A program made the translations under genes and the position numbers. From assembly GCF_046237605.1 (NCBI RefSeq), contig NZ_CP143542.1, positions 434,001 to 498,000 of the forward strand: a stretch of DNA of 64,000 nucleotides. The letters are read 5' to 3'. The stretch is from Paraperibacillus marinus (GTDB taxonomy: Bacteria > Bacillota > Bacilli > Bacillales > DSM-1321). Positions 16,308-24,782 of this stretch are shown here, piece by piece (position 1 is the first letter of the stretch; every line of letters starts with the position of its first letter). Below the pieces are notes generated by a model. The model saw only the letters and a list, made by a program, of their open reading frames with translations, was not told the origin of the DNA and did no database searches.

Positions 16308-17496
16308 AGATCATGGGGAGCTTAAGGCACAGGACAGGGGAAGCGGCAGTTCAAAGCCGGTGCTCCATGTTTTCCGGCGAAAGTCGGAAGGAGAAGCGGA
16401 GCTTTCGCAGCCGAAAGGGTTTGGCGGGAGCCGGCTTCATCTGCTCTCCGATAATGTTGAGGAGGCTGCTGCCGAGATTGAAGAATTGGCGGGAGAGCAT
16501 GGGGGCAGCGGGGAAAAGGTCTATCTTGTCCTGAATGATGCACCTGACATCCTTCAGCTCGTATTCATGCAGGTTCTGCTCGAGAACAGTGAGAGGCATG
16601 TGTATTTTATCAAAAATAATAAAATCATCCCTGCCTTCAAAAAAAATGAAGATAAGGAACAAAATATATACGACAGCATTCATAACTTGATTTGTGCGAG
16701 GAATTACAAGTCTGCCCGCAAGCTTGCGTACCGTTATACCGACAGCGCTCCTCTTTCCGATATGCTGATGTTCGGGGATAGGCTGAAAAGCCTGGATCTG
16801 TCAGGAGGAAAGGGGCAGGAGGATTATTTTGACCTGATGGCCCGCACGCTCCGTGATATGGGGGAAGACAAGGAGCTGGCTGATTATGCGGCAGGCATGA
16901 AGAAGCTGAGGGAGCGGGATCAGAAGGCGTTCATTTCGTACCTCTATAATTCGGCCGAGCGGCTGTATGAAGAAAATAAGCTGATTGATTTTGTTGTCCT
17001 GTATTACCGGCTGGCAGAAGAGCTCCTGCTGTATGCCCTCGGCCTTGACATTGACTGGGATAACGGAGGCAACGGCTTCAAGAATCGGGAGAACGCATAT
17101 TTTAAAGTAGAGCTGAGGAAAAAGGAGCGGGTCACCCGCCACTTTCACAGCTATATGCGCCTCCTGGACAGGAGGGCAGCGGAGCTTGAAAGGAAAGAGG
17201 AAATCACACAGGTGGACAAGTTTTTCACCGAGCTTCACCGCCTGTTCAGTGACAGGGAACTGAATGAAATCCTTGAACTCCGGCATGCAGGCGTGAGCGG
17301 ACATGGCTTCTGTGACTTTTCTAAGAAACAGTTCAGCAGCATTTGCAAAATGGATCCGCTGCAGAAGATAGAGCCTATCATGGATTTTGTCTCCATCAAC
17401 AGGGAAATAGGGATTTTTGAGCTTGTGGAAAAATGTGCCCTGTATCTGGCAAGGCAGGGCCTTGAAGAAGGTCAAACCGGCAAAAAGGGAGCATAA
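16279..17496 (+). CDS. Csm6/Csx1-like CARF-HEPN protein, second of a pair
   Basis: A 405-aa protein translationally coupled to the preceding gene (29-base overlap; ATG at 16279). Residues 80-112 (VYLVLNDAPDILQLVFMQVL, then ERHVYFIKNN) have the strand-loop-helix-strand order of a CARF domain, with NDAPDILQ in place of SGTPQM. The helical part shows RNYKSARKLAYRY (141-153) and the Csm6-like segment DFVVLYYRLAEELLLYALG (237-255). ELRHAGVSGHG supplies Arg335 and His342, again R-X6-H as in its partner. About 45 residues at the N-terminus look unstructured and Gly/Ser/Lys-rich. The pair may form a heterodimeric RNase; this is inference. Confidence 0.6.
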   Translation: MKHHVFCSYKDHGELKAQDRGSGSSKPVLHVFRRKSEGEAELSQPKGFGGSRLHLLSDNVEEAAAEIEELAGEHGGSGEKVYLVLNDAPDILQLVFMQVLLENSERHVYFIKNNKIIPAFKKNEDKEQNIYDSIHNLICARNYKSARKLAYRYTDSAPLSDMLMFGDRLKSLDLSGGKGQEDYFDLMARTLRDMGEDKELADYAAGMKKLRERDQKAFISYLYNSAERLYEENKLIDFVVLYYRLAEELLLYALGLDIDWDNGGNGFKNRENAYFKVELRKKERVTRHFHSYMRLLDRRAAELERKEEITQVDKFFTELHRLFSDRELNEILELRHAGVSGHGFCDFSKKQFSSICKMDPLQKIEPIMDFVSINREIGIFELVEKCALYLARQGLEEGQTGKKGA

Positions 17497-17509
17497 TGAT
17501 ATGAAGTGA

Positions 17510-17537
17510 GACCCCAGTTTTTTTATGGGGTCTTTTT
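17510..17537 (+). terminator. Terminator of the CARF-HEPN pair
   Basis: GACCCCA / TGGGGTC stem, then five T residues that run directly into dispersed repeat copy A. Confidence 0.85.
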
Positions 17538-17717
17538 CTGTGGAAAAGGGTCGGAGCTGCGTGTATCATAAGACTTCCTGCAGCTTGGTGATCATCATTT
17601 ATCTTGCTGGCATTCCTGTTTTTCCTTATTCCGCTCCACCGCCTTATTGTGTGTTTGTTCCTGCTATTGTCAGGGACCTTTCCATATATGGGCTGCGAGT
17701 AGAAAACTCATATTTGG
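17533..17717 (+). repeat. Dispersed terminator-linked repeat, copy A
   Basis: About 185 bases shared with copies at 23949 (minus), 33337, 37867 and, deleted, 42121. Starts TTTTTCTGTGGAAAAGG, contains CTCCACCGCCTTATTGTG in the core and ends near AGAAAACTCATATTTG. It begins on the T-run of the terminator at 17510-17532 and stops two bases before the converging lrp-type gene. It has a two-base insertion in the core (TGTGTGTTTG), which breaks the frame open in the other copies. Confidence 0.92.
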
Positions 17718-17718
17718 T

Positions 17719-18159
17719 TTATGGCTGCAGGAGGGAAGATTCTGTTCCGACCTTTGAAAGGATGATATGTGTGGACGTGTCGGCGATTCTTGCAGCATCG
17801 TCAATGAACTGCTCAATTTCCTCTATCCGCCTGGCGGTCAGCTTTACTATGTAATCGGCGGGACCGGTGATGCGGTAGCACCATTCGGCGTTCGGATGCT
17901 GGGCGATGAATTTCCGGAATTCCTCGCATTTGCCTGACTTCGTTGAAATCTGAAGAATGGCATGGGTGGTGTGGCCGAGGGCTGAGTAATTAATTTTAGC
18001 CGTATAGCCTTCGATGATGCATGCATCCTCCATCCTCCGCACCCGGTCAGCAACTGAAGGCGGGGACAGATTGACGAGCTTGGAGAGCTCGCGTATCGAG
18101 AGGCGTGAGTTGGCTGTCAGACAGCGCAGAATATGTTTGTCTGTATCGTCGATTTTCAA
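17719..18159 (-). CDS. Lrp/AsnC-family transcriptional regulator
   Basis: A 146-aa regulator: winged helix DNA-binding part (residues 1-60, IRELSKLVNLSPPSVADRVRRME) and an RAM/ligand-binding part (about 65-140) that forms octamers and senses amino acids or related metabolites. EWCYRITGPADYIVKL is the characteristic RAM segment. It is divergent from the isochorismatase-like gene at 18289, whose promoter lies within about 130 bases, so it may control that gene and itself. The 3' end abuts dispersed repeat copy A. Confidence 0.92.
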   Translation of the reverse strand: MKIDDTDKHILRCLTANSRLSIRELSKLVNLSPPSVADRVRRMEDACIIEGYTAKINYSALGHTTHAILQISTKSGKCEEFRKFIAQHPNAEWCYRITGPADYIVKLTARRIEEIEQFIDDAARIADTSTHIILSKVGTESSLLQP

Positions 18160-18288
18160 ATGAAATCCTCCTTCCTGTAACTCATTATATATGAAAGGCA
18201 GCAGGCCCCCAATTGCTTTTTTATGTTAAGGACGGCCGGGATGGCGTTTTATACAATAAGAGCAGATGAAGAAAAGGAGAGATGGAGC

Positions 18289-18876
18289 ATGTTACTGAGA
18301 AAAAATGCGGCTTTAGTGGTCATTGATGTACAGAAAGGTTTTGATGAAAAGGTATGGGGTGAGCGGAACAATCCGGAAGCGGAAGAGAGGATTGCCTGCT
18401 TGCTTGAGGCCTGGCGGGAGCGGGGGTTGCCGGTCATCCACACCCAGCATATGAGCGTGGAGAGTGATTCCCCGCTGCGTCCAGGGCAGCCTGGTTGTGA
18501 AATCAAGGATATCGCGGCACCTCACCCGGGTGAAGCGGTGTTCCAAAAAACTGTGAACAGCGCATTCATTGGCACCGGACTGCAGGATTACTTGAATGAG
18601 CAGGGAATTGATACGCTCGTCATCACGGGGCTGATCACGCCTCACTGCGTCTCCACCACAGCCCGGATGAGCAGTAACCTTGGGTACCGGACCCTGGTGG
18701 TGTCAGATGCTGCCGCTGCCTTTGATATCACCGGACCTGACGGCATCCGCCATGGAGCTGCCGAGGTTCACAGTCTGGCGCTGGCAGAGCTGCACCGCGA
18801 ATTTGCCGTGATTGCCTCCACCGAGGAAATCATCAGAATGCTTCCGACGGAGAAACTCCCTGTTTCGGGGAAATGA
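18289..18876 (+). CDS. Isochorismatase-family cysteine hydrolase
   Basis: A 195-aa hydrolase of the isochorismatase/nicotinamidase fold. The catalytic residues can be placed: Asp13 in VVIDVQKGF, Lys87 in VFQKTVNSAF and Cys120 in GLITPHCVSTTAR. The Asp after the nucleophile helix typical of nicotinamidases was not confirmed, so a substrate is not given. The ATG at 18289 follows AAGGAGAGA; the earlier codon at 18223 has no site. It is divergent from an Lrp-type gene, a frequent arrangement for regulator and target. Confidence 0.9.
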   Translation: MLLRKNAALVVIDVQKGFDEKVWGERNNPEAEERIACLLEAWRERGLPVIHTQHMSVESDSPLRPGQPGCEIKDIAAPHPGEAVFQKTVNSAFIGTGLQDYLNEQGIDTLVITGLITPHCVSTTARMSSNLGYRTLVVSDAAAAFDITGPDGIRHGAAEVHSLALAELHREFAVIASTEEIIRMLPTEKLPVSGK

Positions 18877-18896
18877 GGACGGTTCGGCGGAAGTTG

Positions 18897-18924
18897 AAAA
18901 AGCTGGCCATCCGGCCAGCTTTTG
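18897..18924. terminator. Bidirectional terminator, isochorismatase/OsmC
   Basis: AAAAGCTGGCC / GGCCAGCTTTT stem between converging genes, with A and T runs on each side. Confidence 0.88.
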
Positions 18925-19377
18925 TTAGTTTGGGGCAGTCAGGATCTCTGGCTCCAGTCCGATTTCAACATTACCTGCCACCGCACGGGAAATCATGCAG
19001 GAAGTTTCAGCCTTTTGGGCAAGCCGCAAGGCAAGCTCCCGATCCTTTTCTGATGCATCTTGCTTCAGGACAATCCGCGGGCGGTGGATGATTTTCTTGT
19101 AGGTGATCACACCGGAAGTCACATCGACAATCCCTTCAGATTCCATGGTCAAATCCTCTTTATCCAGCTTGCTGCGCTCCATCATGGCAGCGAGGGTTAT
19201 GATATAACAAGTCCCCGCCGCACCCAGCAGCATCTCATCCGGATTGGTCCCGACACCCGGGCCATCCATCTCCGGCGGAATCGAGATCTTCGTCTTCAAA
19301 TTGCCAGCCTCAATCTCACCCACATCATTCCGCAGCCCCGGCCACGACGCCTTTAAATGAAAACTATGCTCAGCCAT
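18925..19377 (-). CDS. OsmC-family peroxiredoxin-like protein
   Basis: A 150-aa protein of the OsmC/Ohr superfamily, which reduces organic hydroperoxides with a pair of cysteines. GTNPDEMLLGAAGTCYIITLAAMM holds the first conserved Cys and AEKAETSCMISRAV-like sequence near the C-terminus the second. The ATG at 19377 is chosen because GGGAGGTG lies upstream on the minus strand; an upstream reading adds 21 residues that are not family-like. Monocistronic, converging on the isochorismatase gene, with a repeat-rich spacer on its 5' side. Confidence 0.85.
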   Translation of the reverse strand: MAEHSFHLKASWPGLRNDVGEIEAGNLKTKISIPPEMDGPGVGTNPDEMLLGAAGTCYIITLAAMMERSKLDKEDLTMESEGIVDVTSGVITYKKIIHRPRIVLKQDASEKDRELALRLAQKAETSCMISRAVAGNVEIGLEPEILTAPN

Positions 19378-19454
19378 CTGCTCCACACCTCCCACATAAC
19401 CTAATACCCCAATCATATCACCAAACAAATTCTCCGCCAAACAAGCCGCCCCTC

Positions 19455-19637
19455 TTGGGAAATAACCGGGAAATGGGACCTGTCCCTCATTTCCCGGGGT
19501 GAAAAGGCAGCAGCGGCGGGGTTCTGGCGTGGAAGGGTTTGGGAAATGGGGCCTGTCCCCGATTTCCTGAAATAATAAGCCAACAGTGTCAAGGGATTGC
19601 CGTGTGGAGGCCGGGAAATAAGGGACGGTCCCCCCCT
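19455..19637. repeat. Cluster of GGGAAAT palindromic repeats
   Basis: Three members lie here: 19467-19497 (GGGAAATGGGAC ... GTCCCTCATTTCCC), 19541-19568 (GGGAAATGGGGC ... GTCCCCGATTTCC) and 19613-19637 (half element GGGAAATAAGGGACGGTCCC). They belong to a family seen at seven places in the window and fill the spacer before the chemotaxis receptor. Confidence 0.8.
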
Positions 19638-19664
19638 TAAACTTTCACATTTCGCGGCCGATAT
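19638..19664 (+). promoter_or_regulatory. SigD-type (flagellar/chemotaxis) promoter
   Basis: TAAA at 19638-19641, fifteen bases, then GCCGATAT at 19657-19664. This equals the Bacillus SigD consensus at both boxes and spacing, 42 bases before the start of the chemotaxis receptor. Confidence 0.85.
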
Positions 19665-19706
19665 ATGGATTAGTAGAATATAGCAAATGTAGCAGAGGTG
19701 AGAAAG

Positions 19707-21437
19707 ATGAAGAGACTTAGCAGTAAGATAAGTTTGATGTTTATGGCAGGGATGATTGTGATGCTGCTTGGAAATGGATATTTACTTTATAAGAGCAGTG
19801 TGGATTCTGTTGAACGGGCGGTTGCGGAAAACAGCAGCCAGATGGCCAAGAGCGTTGCAAAGAGTATCAGTATAGAAGATTATGAGGCGTTCCTGGCAGA
19901 TCCGAGGGAGTCGGATGTGTATTGGGAGCTTAGGGAGTCCCTTAATGATATTAGGGAGAAAACGGGTATCCTTTACCTCTATACAATGGGGGTAAAAGGG
20001 GAGAAGGTCAATATCCTTATTGATGGTCAGGAAAAGGGCTCAGAGGTGGCCAGTCCGATAAATGAACCGACTTCAAGCTCTACATATAAGCATGTTCAGC
20101 CGGTGCTCGAGGGCCGGACTGCCACGACGCCGATTGTCCATGATAAGGAATATGGTGATTATCTGTCAGCCTTCGTTCCAATCAAGAAGGGCAATGAGGT
20201 AATCGGGGTGCTCGGTGTGGATATAGAAGCTGGCCATGTGAAGGAAATTTCAAATGCTGCCGCAGCCGATGTGCTTCCACTGGACATGTCTGCCAGCGCC
20301 GGGCTCATGCTTATTTTTGCAGCCATCCTTTATCTTTATCTGAAAAAGAGACTGAAGCCGCTTGGTTTGCTGCGCAAAGCTGCCAGTGAAATAGCGGGCG
20401 GGGACCTCCTGACTGCAGGGGACAGGATAAAGAAAATCAAGGTATCCGGCAGGGATGAAATAGCATCTCTAACAGAATCCTTCACAGTCATGATTCAAAG
20501 CATCTCATCGATCGTTGAGGGAATAAAGGCATCCTCTAGAAGCCTGACATCTGTCACGGAAGGAATCGAGAACCAGATGGCCGATATCCGCGAATCGAAT
20601 AAACAGATCGTCGAAGGAATGCAGCAGGTGGCATCGGCTGCATCAGTTCAGATGGATAGAAGTGCAGAATCCGTCTCCTCCATGCAGGAGATGACAGCCG
20701 GCATCCAGCGTATCGCTGAAGCGGCGAGCGGTGTGAGCAGCCAGTCAGCGGATGCAACCCATGAAGTGGAAAAAGGGAATAATGACCTGTCCTCCATCAT
20801 TAAAGAAATTGAAAATATCAAGGCGAAGGTAGATGCCTCTGCGAATAACGTTGAAGAACTTGGTACGAAGGCGGGAGAAATCGAAAACATCGTCGATATC
20901 ATCTCGGCCATTGCGGAGCAGACCAATCTGCTGGCACTGAATGCTGCCATCGAGGCCGCCCGTGCAGGCGAGCATGGAAAAGGCTTTGCCGTCGTTTCCC
21001 AGGAAGTGCGGAAGCTGGCCGAGGAATCCAAGCGATCCGCCCAGCAGATTACAGAAGTTCTCCAAAGCTTCAAGAAAATCATTGCATTCTCCGTCACGCG
21101 GATGGAAGAGGGTTCAAAGGACGTGGAAACAAGTACAAAGGCCATTGTGTCGGCAGGGGATAACTTCAGCCGGATCCTTCAATCAGTTGAGGCGGTCAAT
21201 GGGGAGATCCAGGAAGTATCCGCAGTCACAGAGGAAATGTCAGCGGGTTCCGAAACCATTATGTCCTCCATAGAAGAATTCTCTCATCTGACAAGAAATA
21301 CAGCCAAAGCATCAACGCTTGCGGCCGCATCCTCAGATATGCAGGACAACGCAGTAGAGCAGGTAACTGAAGCGACTGCCGCACTCAAAGAACTATCTGA
21401 AACACTCCAGCAATCCATCAACCAATTCAAGATATAA
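19707..21437 (+). CDS. Methyl-accepting chemotaxis protein
   Basis: A 576-aa transmembrane receptor. Membrane segments near residues 6-26 and 190-212 enclose an extracellular sensor domain; a HAMP linker follows (about 213-270) and then the cytosolic signalling domain. The hairpin tip that contacts CheA/CheW reads IAEQTNLLALNAAIEAARAGEHGKGFAVVSQEVRKLAEES. The ligand is unknown. ATG 19707 follows AGAGGTGA; a GTG three codons earlier lies on the ribosome site. A perfect SigD promoter places it in the motility regulon. Monocistronic. Confidence 0.95.
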   Translation: MKRLSSKISLMFMAGMIVMLLGNGYLLYKSSVDSVERAVAENSSQMAKSVAKSISIEDYEAFLADPRESDVYWELRESLNDIREKTGILYLYTMGVKGEKVNILIDGQEKGSEVASPINEPTSSSTYKHVQPVLEGRTATTPIVHDKEYGDYLSAFVPIKKGNEVIGVLGVDIEAGHVKEISNAAAADVLPLDMSASAGLMLIFAAILYLYLKKRLKPLGLLRKAASEIAGGDLLTAGDRIKKIKVSGRDEIASLTESFTVMIQSISSIVEGIKASSRSLTSVTEGIENQMADIRESNKQIVEGMQQVASAASVQMDRSAESVSSMQEMTAGIQRIAEAASGVSSQSADATHEVEKGNNDLSSIIKEIENIKAKVDASANNVEELGTKAGEIENIVDIISAIAEQTNLLALNAAIEAARAGEHGKGFAVVSQEVRKLAEESKRSAQQITEVLQSFKKIIAFSVTRMEEGSKDVETSTKAIVSAGDNFSRILQSVEAVNGEIQEVSAVTEEMSAGSETIMSSIEEFSHLTRNTAKASTLAAASSDMQDNAVEQVTEATAALKELSETLQQSINQFKI

Positions 21438-21604
21438 GGGGGACAGTCCTCCATTTCTCAAGGCAAGATCTGGGAAGTGGGGCCTGCCCTTTTTTTGGGA
21501 AATGGGGCCTGTCACTCATTTCCCAAGCCGAAAAATCCAGTGCTGACGAGGGGTTTGCTGCGTCAGGCAGTCTGGGAAATAGGATGCTGTCCCCCATTTC
21601 CCAT
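21438..21604. repeat. Cluster of GGGAAAT palindromic repeats after the receptor gene
   Basis: Degenerate and complete members: 21438-21464, 21470-21496 (GGGAAGTGGGGCC...), 21498-21526 (GGGAAATGGGGCC ... ATTTCCC) and 21573-21602 (GGGAAATAGG ... CCCCCATTTCCC). They may serve as a terminator for the two converging genes, as no other was seen. Confidence 0.75.
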
Positions 21605-21610
21605 CTGCCT

Positions 21611-22141
21611 CTATTCCCACTGCATCCGCTGGCGGAGGGTGGTGATGTGGGCGGTGTGGTGTCTGCTGTGCCAGGAGTAGAGTGCCAGGGTGGTGTAGAG
21701 GTCCAGGGTTGTGTGGAGCTCGGGATGGATGAATTTTCGTTTGAATTCTTTCCGGCCCATGGAGCGGAGCAGGACTTCCCAGCGTCGGTGGAGGCCTTCC
21801 AGGATGCTGATGGAAGCGCTGATTTCCGCTTTCCCGGTATCAGCCAGGAGTGCCCAGTCCCCCTCGCTGTATGGCTTGATGGTGGGGAAGGTTTCTGTCA
21901 GGCTCAGCTTAAACCGGATGAAGGCGTTCATATGGCTGTCGGCCATATGGTGGACCACCTGCCGCACCGTCCAGCCTCCTTCTCTGTAAGGTGTGTCCAG
22001 CTGCACCTCGTCCAGCCCCGCCACTGCCACCCGCAGCCTGGCCGGAGCTTCCGCAATATCCTGGGTCCATTCTTCTATCTGCTCCTCTGAAAATACATGC
22101 GGCACGACAAACTTGCCTATCGGGTATTTTAAGTCTTCCAT
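21611..22141 (-). CDS. DinB/BstA-family putative metal-dependent thiol transferase (YfiT-like)
   Basis: A 176-aa four-helix DinB-fold protein close to Bacillus YfiT/BstA, a putative bacillithiol S-transferase that detoxifies electrophiles. The metal-binding His residues typical of the fold are visible in VRQVVHHMADSHMN and YSWHSRHHTAHI. The ATG at 22141 (MEDLKYPIGKF) follows AGGGAGAG on the minus strand and matches the family start. A single gene, converging on the chemotaxis receptor. Confidence 0.85.
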   Translation of the reverse strand: MEDLKYPIGKFVVPHVFSEEQIEEWTQDIAEAPARLRVAVAGLDEVQLDTPYREGGWTVRQVVHHMADSHMNAFIRFKLSLTETFPTIKPYSEGDWALLADTGKAEISASISILEGLHRRWEVLLRSMGRKEFKRKFIHPELHTTLDLYTTLALYSWHSRHHTAHITTLRQRMQWE

Positions 22142-22332
22142 TTTCAACTCTCCCTGATATGTAATGGCCAAGGCATTGCCGGCAATTATCCTGTCTTCCA
22201 ATAAAAATATACTTTCTTACTTATTCAGCTCAGCTTTTCATTAGTACCATCTTCTGTGAAATACATCGAAAAAATCAAAGGGAAGGTGCCTGCATAGGGA
22301 AACGAAATGCATGAATCCCGCAGCGCTTCCTT

Positions 22333-23826
22333 CTATTTCAAAAACAACGGATTCCTTTTGACGTCCTGCCAGTGCTCTGTCTGTTCCAGCGTGCTGGCCA
22401 TTTGATACAGCAGATCCTCGCGTCCTTCTGCCGTCATGAATTGAACACCAGCCGGGAGCCCTTCGGCTGTCATATGAAAAGGAACAGTCATCGCGGGCTG
22501 GCCGGTCAAATTGGCAAGCTGCGTAAAGGGGGTTCGTTTCAGGCTGTTTTCTACAAGGGTATCCACAATGCCTGCTTTTTTGATAAGTCCGCTCACACCC
22601 AGTCTTCCTACAAGAGAGATCAGCATCTTTTCAAAAGATTTGAGATTCAGTTCTCCTATTTTTGAAGCTGGAAAGGCAGTGGATGGCGTGATGTAAAAAT
22701 CATATTCTTCATGAAAGCCTTCCATGGCAAGGAAGCCGTATCCCATTCGCGCAGACTCAATACCCATTCCTCTGCAGAAGTGACTTTACCAAGCAAACCA
22801 AGCAGCCATGTCGCCGGCTCCACATCCCCAGCTTTCACTTTTCGGCCCAGCGCTTGCTCCATGCCGGAGAGCGAAGCGGCAACTTCGCCAAAATACATGG
22901 TTATATAGCTTTTGGCAATCTTATTTCCATCAACAGGGGCTTCTTTCTCTTCGACCATATGCCCCTGTTCTTCAAGGAACTTAGCCGCTTTTAAGACGGC
23001 ATCCCTGCATTCTGGATGGACCGTTGTTCCGATGGGGGAGCGGACGGAGAATGCGATTTTCATAGGCCGGTCCAGCCCTTTATAGGTGCTCTCTAAATAG
23101 GAATGATGGAATGGCGGGGCATGGAAGGCAGCCCCTTTTTCATAGCCTTTAAGCAGGTCGAGCATATAGGCACTGCCCCGGACCGTCCTTGTCAGCACAT
23201 GATCAGCGGAGGCCCCCTGCCAATGCCTTCCAAGCCTTTTGCCCGCGGGAGTCCTTCCCCTGGTCGGCTTTAATCCAAAAAGTCCGGTAAATGCGGCGGG
23301 AATACGGATAGATCCCCCACCGTCATTGGCACCTGCAATCGGGATCATCCCGGAAGCAACAGCAGCAGCTGATCCGCCGCTTGAGCCGCCCGGTGTATGT
23401 TCGGTATTCCAGGATATTCCGGGAGGGCCCGAAATGTGCAGGTTCAGTAATCCCCATAAGGGCAAGCTCCGGAACATTCGACACTCCTATGAAACTCGCT
23501 CCGGTCCCTCTCAGTCTTGCAGTAAACTCACTGTCTTCCTTGGCGATATACCCGCTTAAAGCCTTTGATCCTGAGGTGATAGGCTCTCCCTTGATTTCCT
23601 GGATGATATCTTTTAATAATATGGGGACGCCCCCAAAGGGCAGGTCTTCATCTTCTTCCGTTTTTGCCTGATCATACATCTTATGAATGATGGCGTTTAA
23701 CTTGGGATTAATTCTTTCTATTTTATCTATCGCAGCTTCGATGACTTCAGCTTTCTTGATCTCCCTGCGGCGGATCAGTTCAGCAAGGCCCATTCCATCA
23801 AATTCTTCATAATTAAAAACAGCCAC
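22333..23826 (-). pseudogene. Amidase-signature enzyme gene with two frameshifts
   Basis: Three overlapping frames together spell one amidase of about 495 aa. Fragment 1 (from 23826) carries VPILLKDI with the catalytic Lys; fragment 2 carries TPGGSSGGSAAAV and DGGGSIRIPAA with the two catalytic Ser; fragment 3 carries the C-terminus from FHEEYDFYITPSTA. The first break, near 23412, is one extra base before WNTEHTPGG; the second, near 22725, is one missing base before AMEGFHEEYDFY. Each break is a single base, so assembly error is possible. If real, the gene is inactive. The start ATG at 23826 has GGGGGGAT upstream. Confidence 0.8.
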
Positions 23827-23948
23827 TTGATATCCCCCCTGATAGATAAGTAAATTCTTGCTGAAATTCTGATTTCCTTTTTTAGAGATAAAGAAAGCGG
23901 GATTTCATTTTGAAGAATTGGGAGCGGTTCCTTTTTTGTTATAGAAAA

Positions 23949-24132
23949 CAAACATAGTTTTCTACTCGCAACCGATGCATGGAAAGGAACCTATACAAGA
24001 GCAGAAACAAACACAATAAGGCGGTGGAGCGGAGTAAGGAACAACAGGAATGCCAGCAAGATAAATAATGTTCATACCTAGCTGCAGGAAGCCTTATGAT
24101 ACATGCAGCTCCGCCTCTTTTCCACAGAAAAA
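23949..24132 (-). repeat. Dispersed terminator-linked repeat, copy B
   Basis: Minus-strand copy of the roughly 185-base element, directly behind the terminator of the MerR-type gene and in the same orientation as that gene. The core with CTCCACCGCCTTATTGTG is intact, and the end reads GAGTAGAAAACTATGTTTG. Confidence 0.92.
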
Positions 24133-24180
24133 AGAGCGCTCTCCCGAACCCCAAAGGCTGCAGGATAGAACACTCTTAGT
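24133..24180 (-). terminator. Terminator of the MerR-type gene
   Basis: On the minus strand AGAGTGTTCT and AGAGCGCTCT pair over ten bases (two G-U) across a 27-base loop, followed by TTTTTT that merges with repeat copy B. Confidence 0.65.
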
Positions 24181-24182
24181 CA

Positions 24183-24593
24183 TTAAAACTCTGCCAATCT
24201 TTCGTTCTTATGAATATCTTCCGTGCCGGCATCCAGCGCGGTCATGTAATAGCTGCATTTGTGATTGATGAGTTCCATGGTTTTATTCAATTCTTCAAGC
24301 TGTGCCTCTACAGCGGCCTTGCGTTCCAGGAACATATCATATCGCTGCTGGAGGGTTGAATCGCCTTCGGAGCACCAGGCGATGAATCCTTTGATTTCCT
24401 TGATGGGCATGCCGGTTGATTTCAGGCACTGGATCACCTTTAATGATTGAATATCAGAGTCCCGAAACAGGCGGCTGCCGCCCTGGGTGCGTTCTACAAA
24501 TGGCATCAAACCTTCTTTGTCGTAGTAGCGCAAGGCATATACAGAGAGGTTCAATTCTTTTGCCGCTTCGCTGATCGAATAGGTTGGCATCAT
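24183..24593 (-). CDS. adhR: MerR-family regulator, AdhR-like
   Basis: A 136-aa MerR-type activator: winged helix with YSISEAAKELNLSVYALRYYDKEGL (residues 4-28), then a long dimerising helix. It stands divergent from an alcohol dehydrogenase gene, as AdhR does from AdhA in Bacillus subtilis, where it answers aldehyde and carbonyl stress. Cys residues are present at Cys55 (VIQCLKSTG), in IAWCSEG and in NHKCSYY; in AdhR one Cys serves as the sensor, but which one corresponds is not certain here. The gene symbol rests on family and context. Confidence 0.85.
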   Translation of the reverse strand: MMPTYSISEAAKELNLSVYALRYYDKEGLMPFVERTQGGSRLFRDSDIQSLKVIQCLKSTGMPIKEIKGFIAWCSEGDSTLQQRYDMFLERKAAVEAQLEELNKTMELINHKCSYYMTALDAGTEDIHKNERLAEF

Positions 24594-24680
24594 ATGTCTC
24601 CATTTCTATGTTTTGAAAGAATTCTCTCATGCTGTATTCTCTCTGTCAAAATTCTGGATGCTTCCATATAGCCGTCTCGC

Positions 24681-24711
24681 TTGCCCTAGAGTTAACTCGA
24701 GGGTTTAAGCT
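24681..24711 (+). promoter_or_regulatory. MerR/AdhR-type operator and promoter of adhA
   Basis: CCCTAGAGTTAACTCGAGGG (24684-24703) is a 20-base palindrome with one mismatched pair. It lies between TTGCCC (24681-24686) and TAAGCT (24706-24711), 19 bases apart, the long spacing typical of MerR-activated promoters. Confidence 0.75.
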
Positions 24712-24782
24712 TGTTTTACAAGAGAAAAAGAAGGATGAAGCAAGTGGAGTCTCTTGTGAATCTAAAACCGGAGGGATACAAA

